From contig CACCLU010000002.1 in the NCBI GenBank assembly GCA_902546975.1, forward strand, positions 62,001 through 126,000: a stretch of 64,000 bases of DNA, in the 5' to 3' direction. Below are positions 1 to 9,227 of the stretch, in pieces (position 1 is the first letter of the stretch; every line of letters starts with the position of its first letter). Source of the DNA: an uncultured Alphaproteobacteria bacterium (GTDB lineage Bacteria; Pseudomonadota; Alphaproteobacteria; HIMB59). The notes below the pieces were generated by a model that was given only the letters and a program-made list of their open reading frames with translations, had not been told where the DNA came from and made no database searches. A program made the translations under genes and the position numbers.

Positions 1-806
1 TCGTAGTCAATAATTTTTTCAATCTCTTCAGCGTTAGCTTTTACTTTTTCATAATATTCATCGCGCAATAAACCATCCTCATAAAGATTTTTTGTTGCAA
101 TAATAAAACCTGGTGTTTCTTTATGTAGAGCATTAGCTTTAATCCTCCCAGCTAGATATGAGTAATCGGGATGTTCTACTGTCAGAGCAGCAGCTGTTTC
201 AGCTAGGTAAGTGTCAATTTCATTTGTTGTGATACCATCGTAAAGACCTTGAATTGCCTTTTGAGCAATTGTAATAGGATCTATCTCTAAACCGTTTGAC
301 AAAATAGAAATGCGATTTGTAATTTTTTCTAAAGAGATATCCTCTTTGTTACCATCTCTTTTGGTAACAGCCATTGTGGATACTTTGGCACCAATTTGTT
401 CATTCAGTTGAGCAGTCTTATAACGTTGGTTAGCTCTTTGTTCTCTGTAGAGTACATAGGCGCGAGCTACTTTATGATGTTCACCCCTCATGAGGGCTAA
501 TTCCACTTGGTCTTGGATATCCTCGATATGAATCATATCACCGTTTGCAATACGTCTAGTTAGAGCCGCGGTGACTGTTTCAGTTAACACTGAAACATTT
601 TTGCCAATTTGTTTGCTATCACGAAGATCAGTTTGTGCCAAAAATGCTTTTCTTATAGCATTTGCAATTTTGTCAGATTTAAAAGGTGTTATCGATCCAT
701 CACGCCTTACAACACTGAGACTGAGCAAGTTTATTTCTTCGTTTTGCTTATTTATAACTGTGTTTTTTGTTGAATTTTCAAGTGATTCTGCGTTATTTGT
801 TTCCAT
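1..806 (-). CDS. nrdA: Ribonucleoside-diphosphate reductase, alpha subunit (N-terminal part; runs off the window)
   Basis: Class I ribonucleotide reductase large subunit, which makes deoxyribonucleotides in the cytoplasm. Only about 268 N-terminal residues are inside the window; the catalytic barrel lies beyond base 1. I translated the minus strand. After a short variable leader, two consecutive ATP-cone-like regions can be seen: one starts at VVRRDGSITPFKSDKIANAI, and a second follows the segment KRDGNKEDISLEKI. These are the allosteric N-terminal domains typical of NrdA. The start is the ATG at 806-804, preceded on the minus strand by an AGGAAG ribosome-binding site. The upstream region holds NrdR-like boxes (844-887), which fits the family. 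The product is confident; the subclass (Ia rather than another NrdAB variant) cannot be settled from this fragment. Confidence 0.88.
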   Translation of the reverse strand, partial: METNNAESLENSTKNTVINKQNEEINLLSLSVVRRDGSITPFKSDKIANAIRKAFLAQTDLRDSKQIGKNVSVLTETVTAALTRRIANGDMIHIEDIQDQVELALMRGEHHKVARAYVLYREQRANQRYKTAQLNEQIGAKVSTMAVTKRDGNKEDISLEKITNRISILSNGLEIDPITIAQKAIQGLYDGITTNEIDTYLAETAAALTVEHPDYSYLAGRIKANALHKETPGFIIATKNLYEDGLLRDEYYEKVKANAEEIEKIIDY

Positions 807-843
807 TCTTCCTACCAAGTTAAAGTGTACTTTTTTGAATAAT

Positions 844-887
844 CACTAGATGTAGTGTTTATTGCCTAGTGACTATACAATCTATAG
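844..887 (-). promoter_or_regulatory. Candidate NrdR boxes upstream of nrdA
   Basis: Bases 844-857 read CACTAGATGTAGTG, a near-perfect palindrome close to the known NrdR box core ACTATATATAGT. A second, looser palindrome (CTATA-caatc-TATAG, 873-887) lies about 30 bp further out, roughly three helical turns away, as paired NrdR boxes usually do. The second box is degenerate, so the pairing is tentative. NrdR is known to repress ribonucleotide reductase genes; binding here is inferred. Confidence 0.5.
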
Positions 888-1176
888 ACAATCTTAGTCA
901 ATTTATTTTGTATTAAATTCTGAAAAGCCAATAAATTCAATTGGAAATTAAAGATTCAATTAACAAGTAATTTGAAAATATTCACAGGTTTTTATCAAAT
1001 TTTCCAAAACTACGAATATCTCTTAAAAAATACTATTTAGGTCCATTTTTAATAGCCCTAATTCTGACCTGATTCGCATTTTGCAAATCAAAAACAATTC
1101 ACATTTATGTTCAACTTTCATAAGGAATTCAGGATTTTTTAATAGATCTCTGTTTAAAATCCCTTACTTTCATTTG
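888..1176. other. Intergenic leader between nrdA and the adenosine kinase gene
   Basis: No gene is supported here. An in-frame extension of the downstream kinase reaches a TTG at 1081, but the added residues look unlike any kinase N-terminus and are probably untranslated. The stretch should contain the divergent promoters of nrdA and the kinase. I looked for a SAM- or SAH-type riboswitch because the downstream genes belong to the methylation cycle, but I could not identify a known fold by eye. Confidence 0.4.
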
Positions 1177-2127
1177 GTGAAAAAAATTCTAGGGGTAGGA
1201 ACTGCTTTGGTTGATGTAATATGCCAGGTAGAGGACAGTGTTATCAATAATTTGAAATTAACTAAAGGCTCTATGACATTGATTGAGGAGTCTCAAATTA
1301 AGGAAATTAGGTCAAATTTCGATAATCCATTAATTACTTCGGGTGGATCAGTATGTAATACTATCCATGAATTAAACTTTAGCTCTCATGAGGCAAGTTT
1401 TTACGGCAAGGTCAATGATGATGAGTATGGAAATGCTTTTGTTCAAGATTTACAAAAAGAAAATATCTCGTTTAAAGGTGTCTCCAATAAAACAGATCTT
1501 CCAACTGGCTGCTGTAATATTTTAGTTTCACCCGATGGTGAAAGAACCATGGCTACACACATCGGAATAGGATCACAATTAAACCCTGACGAAGTTAATG
1601 AAGATATACTCAATTCAATTGATCATGTGTACATGGAGTCATATCTTTGGGATCATGAACTAACAAAAAAAACACTAAAAAAATTTTCAGATATTGCAAA
1701 ATCAAAAAACATAGAAATATCTCTTTCATTGTCAGACCCCTTTTGTGTTGATCGACACAGAGATGAATTAAAAAATTTTATAACTGATAATGTAGATTTA
1801 GTTTTTTGTAATTTTGATGAAGCAAAGATGTTTACACAATCTGATTCAATGGCAGATGTGAGTTCTTTTTTTAAAAATTTTAGAAAAAAAATTGTTATGA
1901 CCTCTGGTGCTGAGGGTGCATATTATTTTTTTGAAGACGATGTAAAACATCAATCTGCTCAAAAAATAGAAAATGTTCTGGACACAACAGGTGCAGGAGA
2001 TAATTTTGCTGCAGGATTTTTAGATTTTTACTTATCTGGAAAACCTGTCGATGAAGCGCTTAAAAATGGTAATAGAAAGGCTGAAGAAGTTATTCAGCAG
2101 CTGGGACCAAGGATAAAAAGAGCTTGA
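1177..2127 (+). CDS. PfkB-family sugar/nucleoside kinase, probably adenosine kinase
   Basis: Carbohydrate kinase of the PfkB (ribokinase) family. The N-terminus KKILGVGTALVDVICQVED, the small-residue patch GGSVCNT and the C-terminal anion-hole/catalytic motif DTTGAGDNFAAGF are all clear. It would phosphorylate a sugar or nucleoside with ATP in the cytoplasm. The next two genes are SAH hydrolase and SAM synthetase, so adenosine kinase (recycling the adenosine released from SAH) is the best guess from context. I chose the GTG at 1177 because it places the family's usual first strand at residue 2 (316 aa). A longer frame from TTG 1081 adds 32 atypical residues. No strong ribosome-binding site precedes either start. 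Fructokinase or ribokinase activity cannot be excluded. Confidence 0.75.
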   Translation: MKKILGVGTALVDVICQVEDSVINNLKLTKGSMTLIEESQIKEIRSNFDNPLITSGGSVCNTIHELNFSSHEASFYGKVNDDEYGNAFVQDLQKENISFKGVSNKTDLPTGCCNILVSPDGERTMATHIGIGSQLNPDEVNEDILNSIDHVYMESYLWDHELTKKTLKKFSDIAKSKNIEISLSLSDPFCVDRHRDELKNFITDNVDLVFCNFDEAKMFTQSDSMADVSSFFKNFRKKIVMTSGAEGAYYFFEDDVKHQSAQKIENVLDTTGAGDNFAAGFLDFYLSGKPVDEALKNGNRKAEEVIQQLGPRIKRA

Positions 2128-2182
2128 TAATGAAGAATAAATCATATTTTATTTTAAAAAGTCTGTCTAAAAGGAGGGTTAA

Positions 2183-3463
2183 GTGGATTACAAAGTAAAA
2201 GATATCTCCCAACATGAATTTGGGAGACAAGAAATTGAAATAGCAGAAACTGAAATGCCAGGATTAATGGCTATTCGTGAACAATATGGAGAGTCAAAAC
2301 CGTTGGCCGGGGCCAATATTATGGGCTGTCTTCACATGACCATCCAAACTGCTGTCTTAATTGAAACACTTGTAGCACTTGGCGCCAAATGTCGATGGAG
2401 CTCTTGTAATATTTACTCTACTCAAGATCATGCAGCTGCTGCTATTGCCCAAAGCGGCACACCTGTTTTTGCCTGGAAGGGTATGAATGAAGATGAATTT
2501 TGGTGGTGTATTGATCAAACAATTGAGGCAGATGGGTGGGAGCCTAATATGATACTAGATGATGGTGGAGACTTAACACTTCGAATGCATGAGAAGTACC
2601 CTGAGCTTTTGAAAAATGTCAGAGGATTATCTGAAGAAACTACCACAGGTGTCCTTCGTTTAGAGCAAATGGCATCTAAAGGAACTCTTCAAGTTCCTGC
2701 TATAAATGTAAATGACTCTGTAACAAAAAGTAAATTTGATAATTTATATGGTTGTAAGGAAAGTTTAGTAGACGGAATTCGAAGAGGAACTGACGTAATG
2801 ATGGCGGGTAAAGTTGCTGTTGTAGCCGGGTTTGGAGATGTTGGAAAAGGCAGCGCAGCTTCATTAAGAGGAGCTGGAGCTAGAGTTCAAGTAACAGAAG
2901 TTGATCCTATTTGCGCACTACAAGCAGCAATGGAAGGCTATGAGGTTGTTACTATGGATGATGCATGTAAGTATGCTGATATCTTTGTAACTGCAACAGG
3001 TAATAAAGATATCATTACCCAAGACCACATGAGAGAAATGAAAGATCGTGCAATTGTCTGTAATATTGGACACTTTGATAATGAAATTCAAATAGATGAT
3101 TTGCAAAACTATAAATGGGAAGAGATAAAACCTCAAGTTGACCAAGTAACATTTCCAGATGGTAAGAAGCTAATAATACTTTCAAAGGGAAGGTTGGTGA
3201 ACTTAGGTAATGCCACTGGCCATCCTAGTTTTGTGATGAGTGCATCATTCTCAAATCAGGTTTTAGCTCAAATTGAAATTTGGGAGAATTACAAAAACTA
3301 TGAAAATAAAGTCTATGTCCTTCCTAAAAAACTAGATGAAATGGTTGCGATGTTTCACCTGCAAAAAGTTGGTGCTAAACTGACTGAAATGTCCAAGGAA
3401 CAAAGCGATTATTTAGGTGTCGAACAGCAGGGTCCATTTAAGAAAGATACATATAGGTACTAA
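2183..3463 (+). CDS. ahcY: Adenosylhomocysteinase (SAH hydrolase)
   Basis: Hydrolyses S-adenosylhomocysteine to adenosine and homocysteine, removing the inhibitor of SAM-dependent methylation. The 426-aa protein shows the family's N-terminal signature ([21 protein letters not shown]), the substrate-domain sequence [17 protein letters not shown], the NAD-binding motif [20 protein letters not shown] and the C-terminal [13 protein letters not shown] with terminal KxxxYRY. The start is a GTG at 2183 behind a strong AAGGAGG at 2171-2177. The gene sits 55 bp after the putative adenosine kinase and one base before the metK start, consistent with a single methyl-cycle operon. Confidence 0.96.
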   Translation: MDYKVKDISQHEFGRQEIEIAETEMPGLMAIREQYGESKPLAGANIMGCLHMTIQTAVLIETLVALGAKCRWSSCNIYSTQDHAAAAIAQSGTPVFAWKGMNEDEFWWCIDQTIEADGWEPNMILDDGGDLTLRMHEKYPELLKNVRGLSEETTTGVLRLEQMASKGTLQVPAINVNDSVTKSKFDNLYGCKESLVDGIRRGTDVMMAGKVAVVAGFGDVGKGSAASLRGAGARVQVTEVDPICALQAAMEGYEVVTMDDACKYADIFVTATGNKDIITQDHMREMKDRAIVCNIGHFDNEIQIDDLQNYKWEEIKPQVDQVTFPDGKKLIILSKGRLVNLGNATGHPSFVMSASFSNQVLAQIEIWENYKNYENKVYVLPKKLDEMVAMFHLQKVGAKLTEMSKEQSDYLGVEQQGPFKKDTYRY

Positions 3464-3464
3464 A

Positions 3465-4637
3465 ATGAGAAAAAATTACATTTTTACATCTGAGTCAGTG
3501 TCTGAGGGGCACCCAGATAAAGTTTCTGATCGAATTTCTGATGTAGTTGTCGATCATTTTATCTCCAAAGACCCATTTGCTAGAGTCGCTTGTGAAACAC
3601 TAACAACAACCAACAAAGTTGTTTTATCCGGTGAAGTAAGAGGGCCAGTCCAAGAAGACAAAGATGAAATTATTTCAAAAGTAAGGGAGTGCATAAAAGA
3701 TATCGGCTATGAGCAAGATGGTTTTCATTGGCAAACCGCAGATATTCAATATTTACTTCACGGACAATCTGCAGATATTGCAATGGGTGTAGACTCATCA
3801 TCTGACAAAGATGAGGGGGCGGGTGACCAAGGAATTATGTTTGGATACGCTTGTACGGAAACACCTGAGCTGATGCCGGCACCAATTTTTTATTCTCATA
3901 AAATCTTAGAGATAATGGCTAAGGGAAGAAAAGACGGTAGCTTAAAGGGATTAGAGCCTGACTCAAAAAGCCAAGTAACTCTTAAATACGTTGATGGTAA
4001 ACCAAGTGCAGTTACATCTGTCGTGATATCAACACAACATGCTGATGGATTATCTCCTGCTGATGTTAAAGAAATAGTAAACCCAGCATTAAAAGTGTCT
4101 ATCCCTGAAGAGTTATTAAAAAATTTAGACGATAAGGAATACTACGTAAATCCAACAGGTAATTTTGTTATCGGAGGACCAGATGGTGATACGGGATTAA
4201 CAGGAAGAAAAATTATTGTCGACACCTATGGTGGTGCAGCACCTCATGGTGGAGGGGCTTTCTCCGGAAAAGATCCCACAAAAGTCGATCGCTCTGCAGC
4301 TTATGCTTCACGATACTTAGCAAAAAATATTGTTGCTGCTGGTTTATGTGATCAGTGTACTATCCAGTTGTCTTATGCAATCGGTGTAGCCAAACCATTG
4401 TCAATTTATGTGAACACTCAAGGCACTAATAAAATAGATGAAGCAAAAATTGAGTCTGCGATACCTGACATTATGAATCTTTCTCCAAGAGGAATCAGAG
4501 AGAAATTACAGTTAAATAAGCCAATTTACGAACAAACAGCAGCTTACGGTCATTTTGGTAGAACACATGACAGCTCATCAGGAGCTTTTTCATGGGAGGC
4601 TCTAGATTTAGTATCCGATTTCAAATCGCTAGCTTAA
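3465..4637 (+). CDS. metK: S-adenosylmethionine synthetase
   Basis: Makes SAM from methionine and ATP. Family signatures are present: [20 protein letters not shown] at the N-terminus, [12 protein letters not shown] in the middle, and the P-loop-like [20 protein letters not shown] near residue 270. The ATG at 3465 gives a normal 390-aa protein; an upstream in-frame codon at 3417 would read back into ahcY and adds nothing family-like. It follows the ahcY stop by one base and its own stop abuts the tsaE start, so translation is probably coupled along the operon. Confidence 0.96.
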   Translation: MRKNYIFTSESVSEGHPDKVSDRISDVVVDHFISKDPFARVACETLTTTNKVVLSGEVRGPVQEDKDEIISKVRECIKDIGYEQDGFHWQTADIQYLLHGQSADIAMGVDSSSDKDEGAGDQGIMFGYACTETPELMPAPIFYSHKILEIMAKGRKDGSLKGLEPDSKSQVTLKYVDGKPSAVTSVVISTQHADGLSPADVKEIVNPALKVSIPEELLKNLDDKEYYVNPTGNFVIGGPDGDTGLTGRKIIVDTYGGAAPHGGGAFSGKDPTKVDRSAAYASRYLAKNIVAAGLCDQCTIQLSYAIGVAKPLSIYVNTQGTNKIDEAKIESAIPDIMNLSPRGIREKLQLNKPIYEQTAAYGHFGRTHDSSSGAFSWEALDLVSDFKSLA

Positions 4638-5087
4638 TTGAGTTTGAGATTTGCAGTCTCTAATGAAATTGAGTTAAAAACTCTAGCTAGAAATATATCT
4701 AGGTCTCTATCTAAAAACCAGATTATTTTTTTTGAGGGAGAGGCTGGTTCTGGTAAGACAACTTTAATTAGATATATCTTAAGTGAAATTAGCAAGTCAG
4801 AAAAAAAAACTTTTTCCTTCCAAGGGAGCCCCACGTATCAAAGAGAACATATTTACAATTTTAATAAGTTTAATATTATTCACTTTGATTTTTATCAAGT
4901 TCAAAATAACAAACTAGATTTGGATGAGTATTTTAATGATAATTGTATTCTCATTGAGTGGCCATTAAAAAATCTTATGAAAAAATATAACCATATGGCC
5001 TTATCTATTAATATTTTGGTTACTGAAGAAAAAAGAAATATAGAGATAAAATCAAGTAATAAAAAATGGCTTCACAAAATAAAATAA
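4638..5087 (+). CDS. tsaE: tRNA threonylcarbamoyladenosine biosynthesis ATPase TsaE
   Basis: ATPase subunit needed for t6A modification of ANN-decoding tRNAs, working with TsaB/TsaD. The Walker A motif is GEAGSGKTTLIR near residue 34 (more often GDLGAGKTT in the family), followed by the conserved region GSPTYQREHIYNF and the strand HFDFYQV; length (149 aa) is typical. The start is a TTG directly after the metK stop. It is followed, with a 22-bp overlap, by the amgK-like gene; tsaE next to amgK and murU is a recurring alphaproteobacterial arrangement. An unusually Lys/Asn-rich C-terminus reflects the AT-rich genome. Confidence 0.85.
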   Translation: MSLRFAVSNEIELKTLARNISRSLSKNQIIFFEGEAGSGKTTLIRYILSEISKSEKKTFSFQGSPTYQREHIYNFNKFNIIHFDFYQVQNNKLDLDEYFNDNCILIEWPLKNLMKKYNHMALSINILVTEEKRNIEIKSSNKKWLHKIK

Positions 5088-6034
5088 ATCTTATCAAAAT
5101 AAAAAACTACCTTCAAAATAAAAATTTTAAAATAGGGGGCTTTTTAAATTTCAAGTCTGATGCATCAGAAAAAATTTTCAAATTATGTAAAACAGCAAAT
5201 CAATCATTACTTGTACTCTCTTTTTTAAATAAACCTATCGAATATAAAAAATATATTAAAGCAACTGATATTTTAATTTCTCAAAATGTTAATACACCAA
5301 AAATAATTGATCAAAGTAATTTACATAAGTTTGTAATCATGGATTATTTCCCTATTGCAAATGCATCAAAATATTTCCAAAAACCTCAAATTAAAAAAAT
5401 ACTTCCATTGGCTGTGAGAGCTCTTACAAATCTTCAAAAACCCAGGAAAAAGTTTTCAGGCGTTCCGGTAAAATCACAAAATAATTTACTTAATGATGCT
5501 TTGAACGGCATTGAGACTTTTATTGATCACTATGATCACAAGATCCAAATTGGTTTTTATCTCAATAAACTTGTGAAAGTATCTTTGAAAAAAAGTACTG
5601 AAAAATATAGAAAATTTAAGCCAACTTTAACTCACGGTGATTTTTTTTTAGATAATTTAATTTATTACAATCAAAAAATTTATGTTATTGATCATCAAGA
5701 TACTCACTACAACCACCCATTATTAGACATTTCTTCATTGATTTTTGATGCTAGGAGATCTTACTCTACTAAAGTCGAAGATAAATTAATGAAGCTTTAT
5801 GCAAGAAGAATGAAACTTAATCTCAAGGGGCTTAGGTCAGATATTCATATGATTAGTCTTTTACGTAATCTGAGAATTCTTGGTAATTGGGTGCAATTAT
5901 ATAACACTGGAAAACCAAAATATCTTAAAGTCTTTAGAAAAAATACATGGGCTCAAATATTTAAACATGTTGAATATTTAAGACTTTGGGATCTAAGAGA
6001 AATATTTATAGAGATATATAACAAAACAAGTTAA
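5066..6034 (+). CDS. amgK: Aminoglycoside-phosphotransferase-fold sugar kinase, AmgK-like
   Basis: Likely anomeric kinase for N-acetylmuramate/N-acetylglucosamine in cell-wall recycling, by analogy with AmgK. The kinase fold is shown by the Brenner-type catalytic motif THGDFFLDNLI (about residues 190-200) and the metal-binding IDHQDT, followed by LLDISSLIFDARRSY. The family usually has IDFQD, so His replaces Phe next to the catalytic loop. It overlaps tsaE by 22 bp and its stop touches the murU start. Function rests on the kinase fold plus the adjacent MurU-like nucleotidyltransferase; without that context it could only be called an APH-family kinase. Confidence 0.75.
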   Translation: MASQNKINLIKIKNYLQNKNFKIGGFLNFKSDASEKIFKLCKTANQSLLVLSFLNKPIEYKKYIKATDILISQNVNTPKIIDQSNLHKFVIMDYFPIANASKYFQKPQIKKILPLAVRALTNLQKPRKKFSGVPVKSQNNLLNDALNGIETFIDHYDHKIQIGFYLNKLVKVSLKKSTEKYRKFKPTLTHGDFFLDNLIYYNQKIYVIDHQDTHYNHPLLDISSLIFDARRSYSTKVEDKLMKLYARRMKLNLKGLRSDIHMISLLRNLRILGNWVQLYNTGKPKYLKVFRKNTWAQIFKHVEYLRLWDLREIFIEIYNKTS

Positions 6035-6676
6035 ATGGACGCTCTAATATTAGCTGCAGGTTATGGAATGCGAATGGATAACTTAACCAAAGATGTCCCT
6101 AAACCCTTATTAAAAATAAAAAATAAAACACTTATTAGCTATGCAGTTGATCTCATTAAAAACATGTCGTTTGATAAAATTTATATCAATACTCATTACA
6201 AACATAATATGTTGGAGAAATTTGTCTCTGAAAATTACCCTGATATTTCAATTTCTTATGAGGAAACTATCTTAGGAACAGGAGGTGGTATCAAAAAAAT
6301 TCAAAAAAATGATATAGTAATTCTAAATACAGATAATTTATGGGACCAGTCCTTTGAAAATGAATTAGAGGGATCAATTAAATTTTTTGAAGAAAATAAA
6401 AATTTTGATAATGTCCTCCTTATAAATTCTAAAAATTATAATTTTGATCTTGAAGTAAATAATGATGGACTTATTAACTTTCCATCAAAAATCTACAATA
6501 CTTCATTTCAAGGTTGTCATATTATAAGAAAAAACTCTTTGTATCCTTATCCTGAAATTTTTAACATTCAAGATTTTTGGAAAGATTGTTCTTTAAATGA
6601 AAAAATCTATGGATATGAGACCACTGTAACCAATGCTCATGTTGGAACTAAAGATGAGTATTTGAAATACAAATAA
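6035..6676 (+). CDS. murU: Nucleotidyltransferase, MurU-like (N-acetylmuramate-1-P uridylyltransferase)
   Basis: NTP-transferase fold protein that should convert MurNAc-1-phosphate to UDP-MurNAc downstream of AmgK. The signature loop is LILAAGYGMRM at residues 4-14, followed by the second conserved block KDVPKPLLKIKNKTLI; an ILGTGGGI loop appears near residue 82 and the metal-binding NTDN near residue 98. Length (213 aa) is close to other MurU proteins. It starts immediately after the amgK stop and is followed after 19 bp by trxA. In many alphaproteobacteria addB and addA lie between murU and trxA; here they are absent. Confidence 0.8.
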   Translation: MDALILAAGYGMRMDNLTKDVPKPLLKIKNKTLISYAVDLIKNMSFDKIYINTHYKHNMLEKFVSENYPDISISYEETILGTGGGIKKIQKNDIVILNTDNLWDQSFENELEGSIKFFEENKNFDNVLLINSKNYNFDLEVNNDGLINFPSKIYNTSFQGCHIIRKNSLYPYPEIFNIQDFWKDCSLNEKIYGYETTVTNAHVGTKDEYLKYK

Positions 6677-6695
6677 TCATTACCATATTAAGTAT

Positions 6696-7022
6696 ATGAT
6701 AGTTGAACAAATAAATGACGATGAATTTAATCAAAAAGTTCTTGAAGGATCAAAAGATAAGCCCGTTTTAGTAGATTTTTGGGCTGAGTGGTGTGGTCCA
6801 TGTAAGGCTATAGCCCCCATATTAGATAATTTAGCCTCTGAAATGAGCGATAAGATATCTATAAAAAAAATTAATATAGATGAAAACCCTCAAGCACCAG
6901 CAAACTTCAGTATTAGAAGCATACCCACAATGATACTCTTTAAAGATGGATCATTGGCTGACACAAAGATCGGTTTAGGCTCCGAAACAGACTTAAGAGA
7001 TTGGATTAATAGTAAACTTTAG
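6696..7022 (+). CDS. trxA: Thioredoxin
   Basis: Cytoplasmic thiol-disulfide reductant. The 108-aa protein has the canonical active site WAEWCGPCKAIAPIL at residues 28-42 and the cis-proline loop RSIPTMILF near residue 75. It ends the leftward housekeeping block and converges with the Fe-alcohol dehydrogenase gene, the two stop codons overlapping by four bases (7019-7022). No terminator hairpin separates them. Confidence 0.95.
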   Translation: MIVEQINDDEFNQKVLEGSKDKPVLVDFWAEWCGPCKAIAPILDNLASEMSDKISIKKINIDENPQAPANFSIRSIPTMILFKDGSLADTKIGLGSETDLRDWINSKL

Positions 7023-8131
7023 AAGAAATTCATCTCAGAACATGCTTTATCAAATGAGATTTTATTTCCGATAAAATTTTTTCCTCTCTCGCCTTGAAAA
7101 GCATCCTCAACATATTTATCCCATTCAATTTTTGGTATTCCGATTTCATTTAAATTTAATGGTGCCTCAAGAATTCTCAATGTCTCAGATAGTCTTTTTG
7201 AACTCTCAATGAGATCGACATTATAAATTTTTTCTAGGGATCTTTCTGTTTTTTCATCTTGGCCAATCAGACTCCTCATTATTGTCGGCAAAGTAAAAGA
7301 ACAGGCTATTCCATGTGGAACATTAAAATTAATTGTTATCGGGTATGAAATATTATGTGCTATTGCAGTTTTAGTATTTGAAAAAGCTAGACCTGCATGA
7401 ACACAAGCTTTAGCCATTAAAGTTCTCAACTCTATGTTTTTTAAATCATTTACAAGTTTTGGAAGTGTATCAATCACGGTTTGAGCACCTGCAATTCCAT
7501 GAAATGTTGAAATCGGATTTGAGTTTACATTCCAAATGCTTTCTAAGGAGTGGGACAATGCATCAAGACCAGTAGAAATAGTCAGATTTTTTGACTTGTT
7601 GATCATTAACTTAGGGTCAATAACTGATATTTCAGGATATAAAGATTTATCTGCTAATGAAAATTTACTTTTATATTCTTTATCCCAGACTGTAGCCCAA
7701 CACGTAAGTTCACTCGATGTGCCCGAAGTAGTAGGTATAGCTATAATTTTTTTTGGATCTTGAACGTAAGCTGATTTTTTATTTCTTACAAAATCATTTA
7801 AATATTTATTTTCACCTTTAAAAGCTGCAAGTAATTTGGCCGTATCCATGACAGAGCCGCCTCCAAGAGCAACAACTGTATCAATTTGACTTTCTATTTT
7901 TGAAAATTTTTCCCCTGCAGAAATTAAATCTTGATAGTCTGGATTTGGTTGAACATCATCAAAGATTTCTAGAGGCTTATTTGATAAATTGTTAAAAAAC
8001 TCTCTATACGTATCAAAGTTATCATCAGGATGGGTAACAAGAATGTACTTTCGATTACTTATTATATGTTCAATTTCACTAAATTTTTCCGAACCAAAAA
8101 TAACATTTACCGGATTATAATATTCCCACAT
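7019..8131 (-). CDS. Iron-dependent alcohol dehydrogenase, phosphonoacetaldehyde reductase-like
   Basis: Group III Fe-dependent alcohol dehydrogenase (370 aa). The N-terminus MWEYYNPVNVIFGSEKF, the NAD-binding GGGSVMDTAKLLA, the segment PTTSGTSSELT, and the metal-site helices LDALSHSLES and NVPHGIACSF are visible. The start motif W-x-Y-x-NPV resembles, from memory, the phosphonoacetaldehyde reductase / hydroxyethylphosphonate dehydrogenase subgroup (PhpC-like). The nearby PhnY and PhnA genes support that assignment: running in reverse, this enzyme would oxidise 2-hydroxyethylphosphonate to phosphonoacetaldehyde, the PhnY substrate. That is inference. Family membership is confident; substrate is not. 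It follows the MetE-like gene by only 5 bp. Confidence 0.65.
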   Translation of the reverse strand: MWEYYNPVNVIFGSEKFSEIEHIISNRKYILVTHPDDNFDTYREFFNNLSNKPLEIFDDVQPNPDYQDLISAGEKFSKIESQIDTVVALGGGSVMDTAKLLAAFKGENKYLNDFVRNKKSAYVQDPKKIIAIPTTSGTSSELTCWATVWDKEYKSKFSLADKSLYPEISVIDPKLMINKSKNLTISTGLDALSHSLESIWNVNSNPISTFHGIAGAQTVIDTLPKLVNDLKNIELRTLMAKACVHAGLAFSNTKTAIAHNISYPITINFNVPHGIACSFTLPTIMRSLIGQDEKTERSLEKIYNVDLIESSKRLSETLRILEAPLNLNEIGIPKIEWDKYVEDAFQGERGKNFIGNKISFDKACSEMNFF

Positions 8132-8136
8132 AAGAT

Positions 8137-9219
8137 TTAGAGATTTTTAACAGCTTTTGAGAGAATTTGCATTTTTTGTTTTGCTTGATTTCTATCAAAA
8201 AACCCTAGACCACAATCAGGAGCAGCAATTAATCTTTCCTCATCAATATGCTCAAGAACCTCTCTGATCCTTTTTTGAATTTCCTCAACACTTTCCATAC
8301 GACTTTTAGCTACGTCAATCAAACCCATAATAATTTTGGTTTTTTTAAATTTTTCTAATAATTTTAAATCTAAAGGTCGGTGAGAGTCTTCCAAAGAAAC
8401 TTCGTCTATACTAGAGTCTTCAACTAAGTCAGCAATTTTATCATATGCATCTAGGTCTGCTTTTTTGTAGTGTTCTGAGTCAAGCGAGTTAGGATAACCG
8501 CAGCAAATATGACAAGCTCTTTGAGTTTCTTTTAGTATTCCATGCATTGCTCTTTCTAAGTTTTCCATACCATAATCGTGTGTTTCTTCTGGTTTTCTGG
8601 CGAACACTGGTTCATCAATTTGAATGTATTGACAACCAGCTTCGGATAGAGCCTTAACTTCATTACTAATACATAATGCTAGATCATAACCCATTTTTTT
8701 GGGATCATTATAATAGTCATCAGCAATGGAGTCAGTTATTGTCATAGGACCAGGTATAGTTATTTTCACTGGGTTATTAGTAAACTGCTGTGCAGATTTC
8801 CAATCATCTACTAATCGTAATGATTTATTTGAAACTTTACTTGTAATTGTTGGGAGTGTTGCTTCAAAAGCTCCTTTCCTGACTGATTTAGTCGTTAAGT
8901 GTTCAAAGCTTACCCCATTAAAAAATCTCAATTGATAAAAAATATAGTTTTCTCGCCTTACTTCACCATCTGTGGGGATATCTATTCCGCTACTTGTCTG
9001 ATCAAGAATAACTTCTTCAATAGCTTTTAAGAATAGTTTTTCTTTTTCCTCATCTTTCTCTTCATATACTTTATGGTCTTCACTTTTGGGATCCCAATTT
9101 GATAACAATCCCTTGGATTGTTTTTTTTCTTCGTCAGATTTATCTTGGAGAAACCAATCTCTTATAGGGGTGTAATTAGGTTTTGGATAAGCTCCAATGG
9201 TTGTAGTTTTGATGCTCAT
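8137..9219 (-). CDS. Core-MetE-like cobalamin-independent methyltransferase
   Basis: Resembles only the C-terminal catalytic barrel of MetE (360 aa against about 750 for full MetE). Visible pieces are the N-terminal TTTIGAYPKP, the phosphate/folate-side PGPMTI, the central QIDEPVFARKPEE, the zinc-ligand candidates HICCGYPN and APDCGLGFFDR, and SLEDSHRPLD. Such core-MetE proteins transfer methyl groups to homocysteine or act on other methyl donors; the donor here is unknown. The N-terminal half that binds the folate tail is missing, so 5-methyl-tetrahydrofolate use is doubtful. It lies between the Ugp-type binding protein and the Fe-dehydrogenase. Its ATG is 8-9 nt from the end of a strong terminator hairpin and it lacks a Shine-Dalgarno. 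Confidence 0.7.
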   Translation of the reverse strand: MSIKTTTIGAYPKPNYTPIRDWFLQDKSDEEKKQSKGLLSNWDPKSEDHKVYEEKDEEKEKLFLKAIEEVILDQTSSGIDIPTDGEVRRENYIFYQLRFFNGVSFEHLTTKSVRKGAFEATLPTITSKVSNKSLRLVDDWKSAQQFTNNPVKITIPGPMTITDSIADDYYNDPKKMGYDLALCISNEVKALSEAGCQYIQIDEPVFARKPEETHDYGMENLERAMHGILKETQRACHICCGYPNSLDSEHYKKADLDAYDKIADLVEDSSIDEVSLEDSHRPLDLKLLEKFKKTKIIMGLIDVAKSRMESVEEIQKRIREVLEHIDEERLIAAPDCGLGFFDRNQAKQKMQILSKAVKNL

Positions 9220-9227
9220 TTAAAAAA

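Noticed and set aside
571-849. Plus-strand frame of 92 codons at the start of the window
   Set aside because: It lies opposite the clear nrdA reading frame and its translation has no domain-like features; it is a shadow.
1081-1176. N-terminal extension of the adenosine kinase from TTG 1081
   Set aside because: The extra residues do not resemble PfkB N-termini and would precede the normal first strand; GTG 1177 is preferred.
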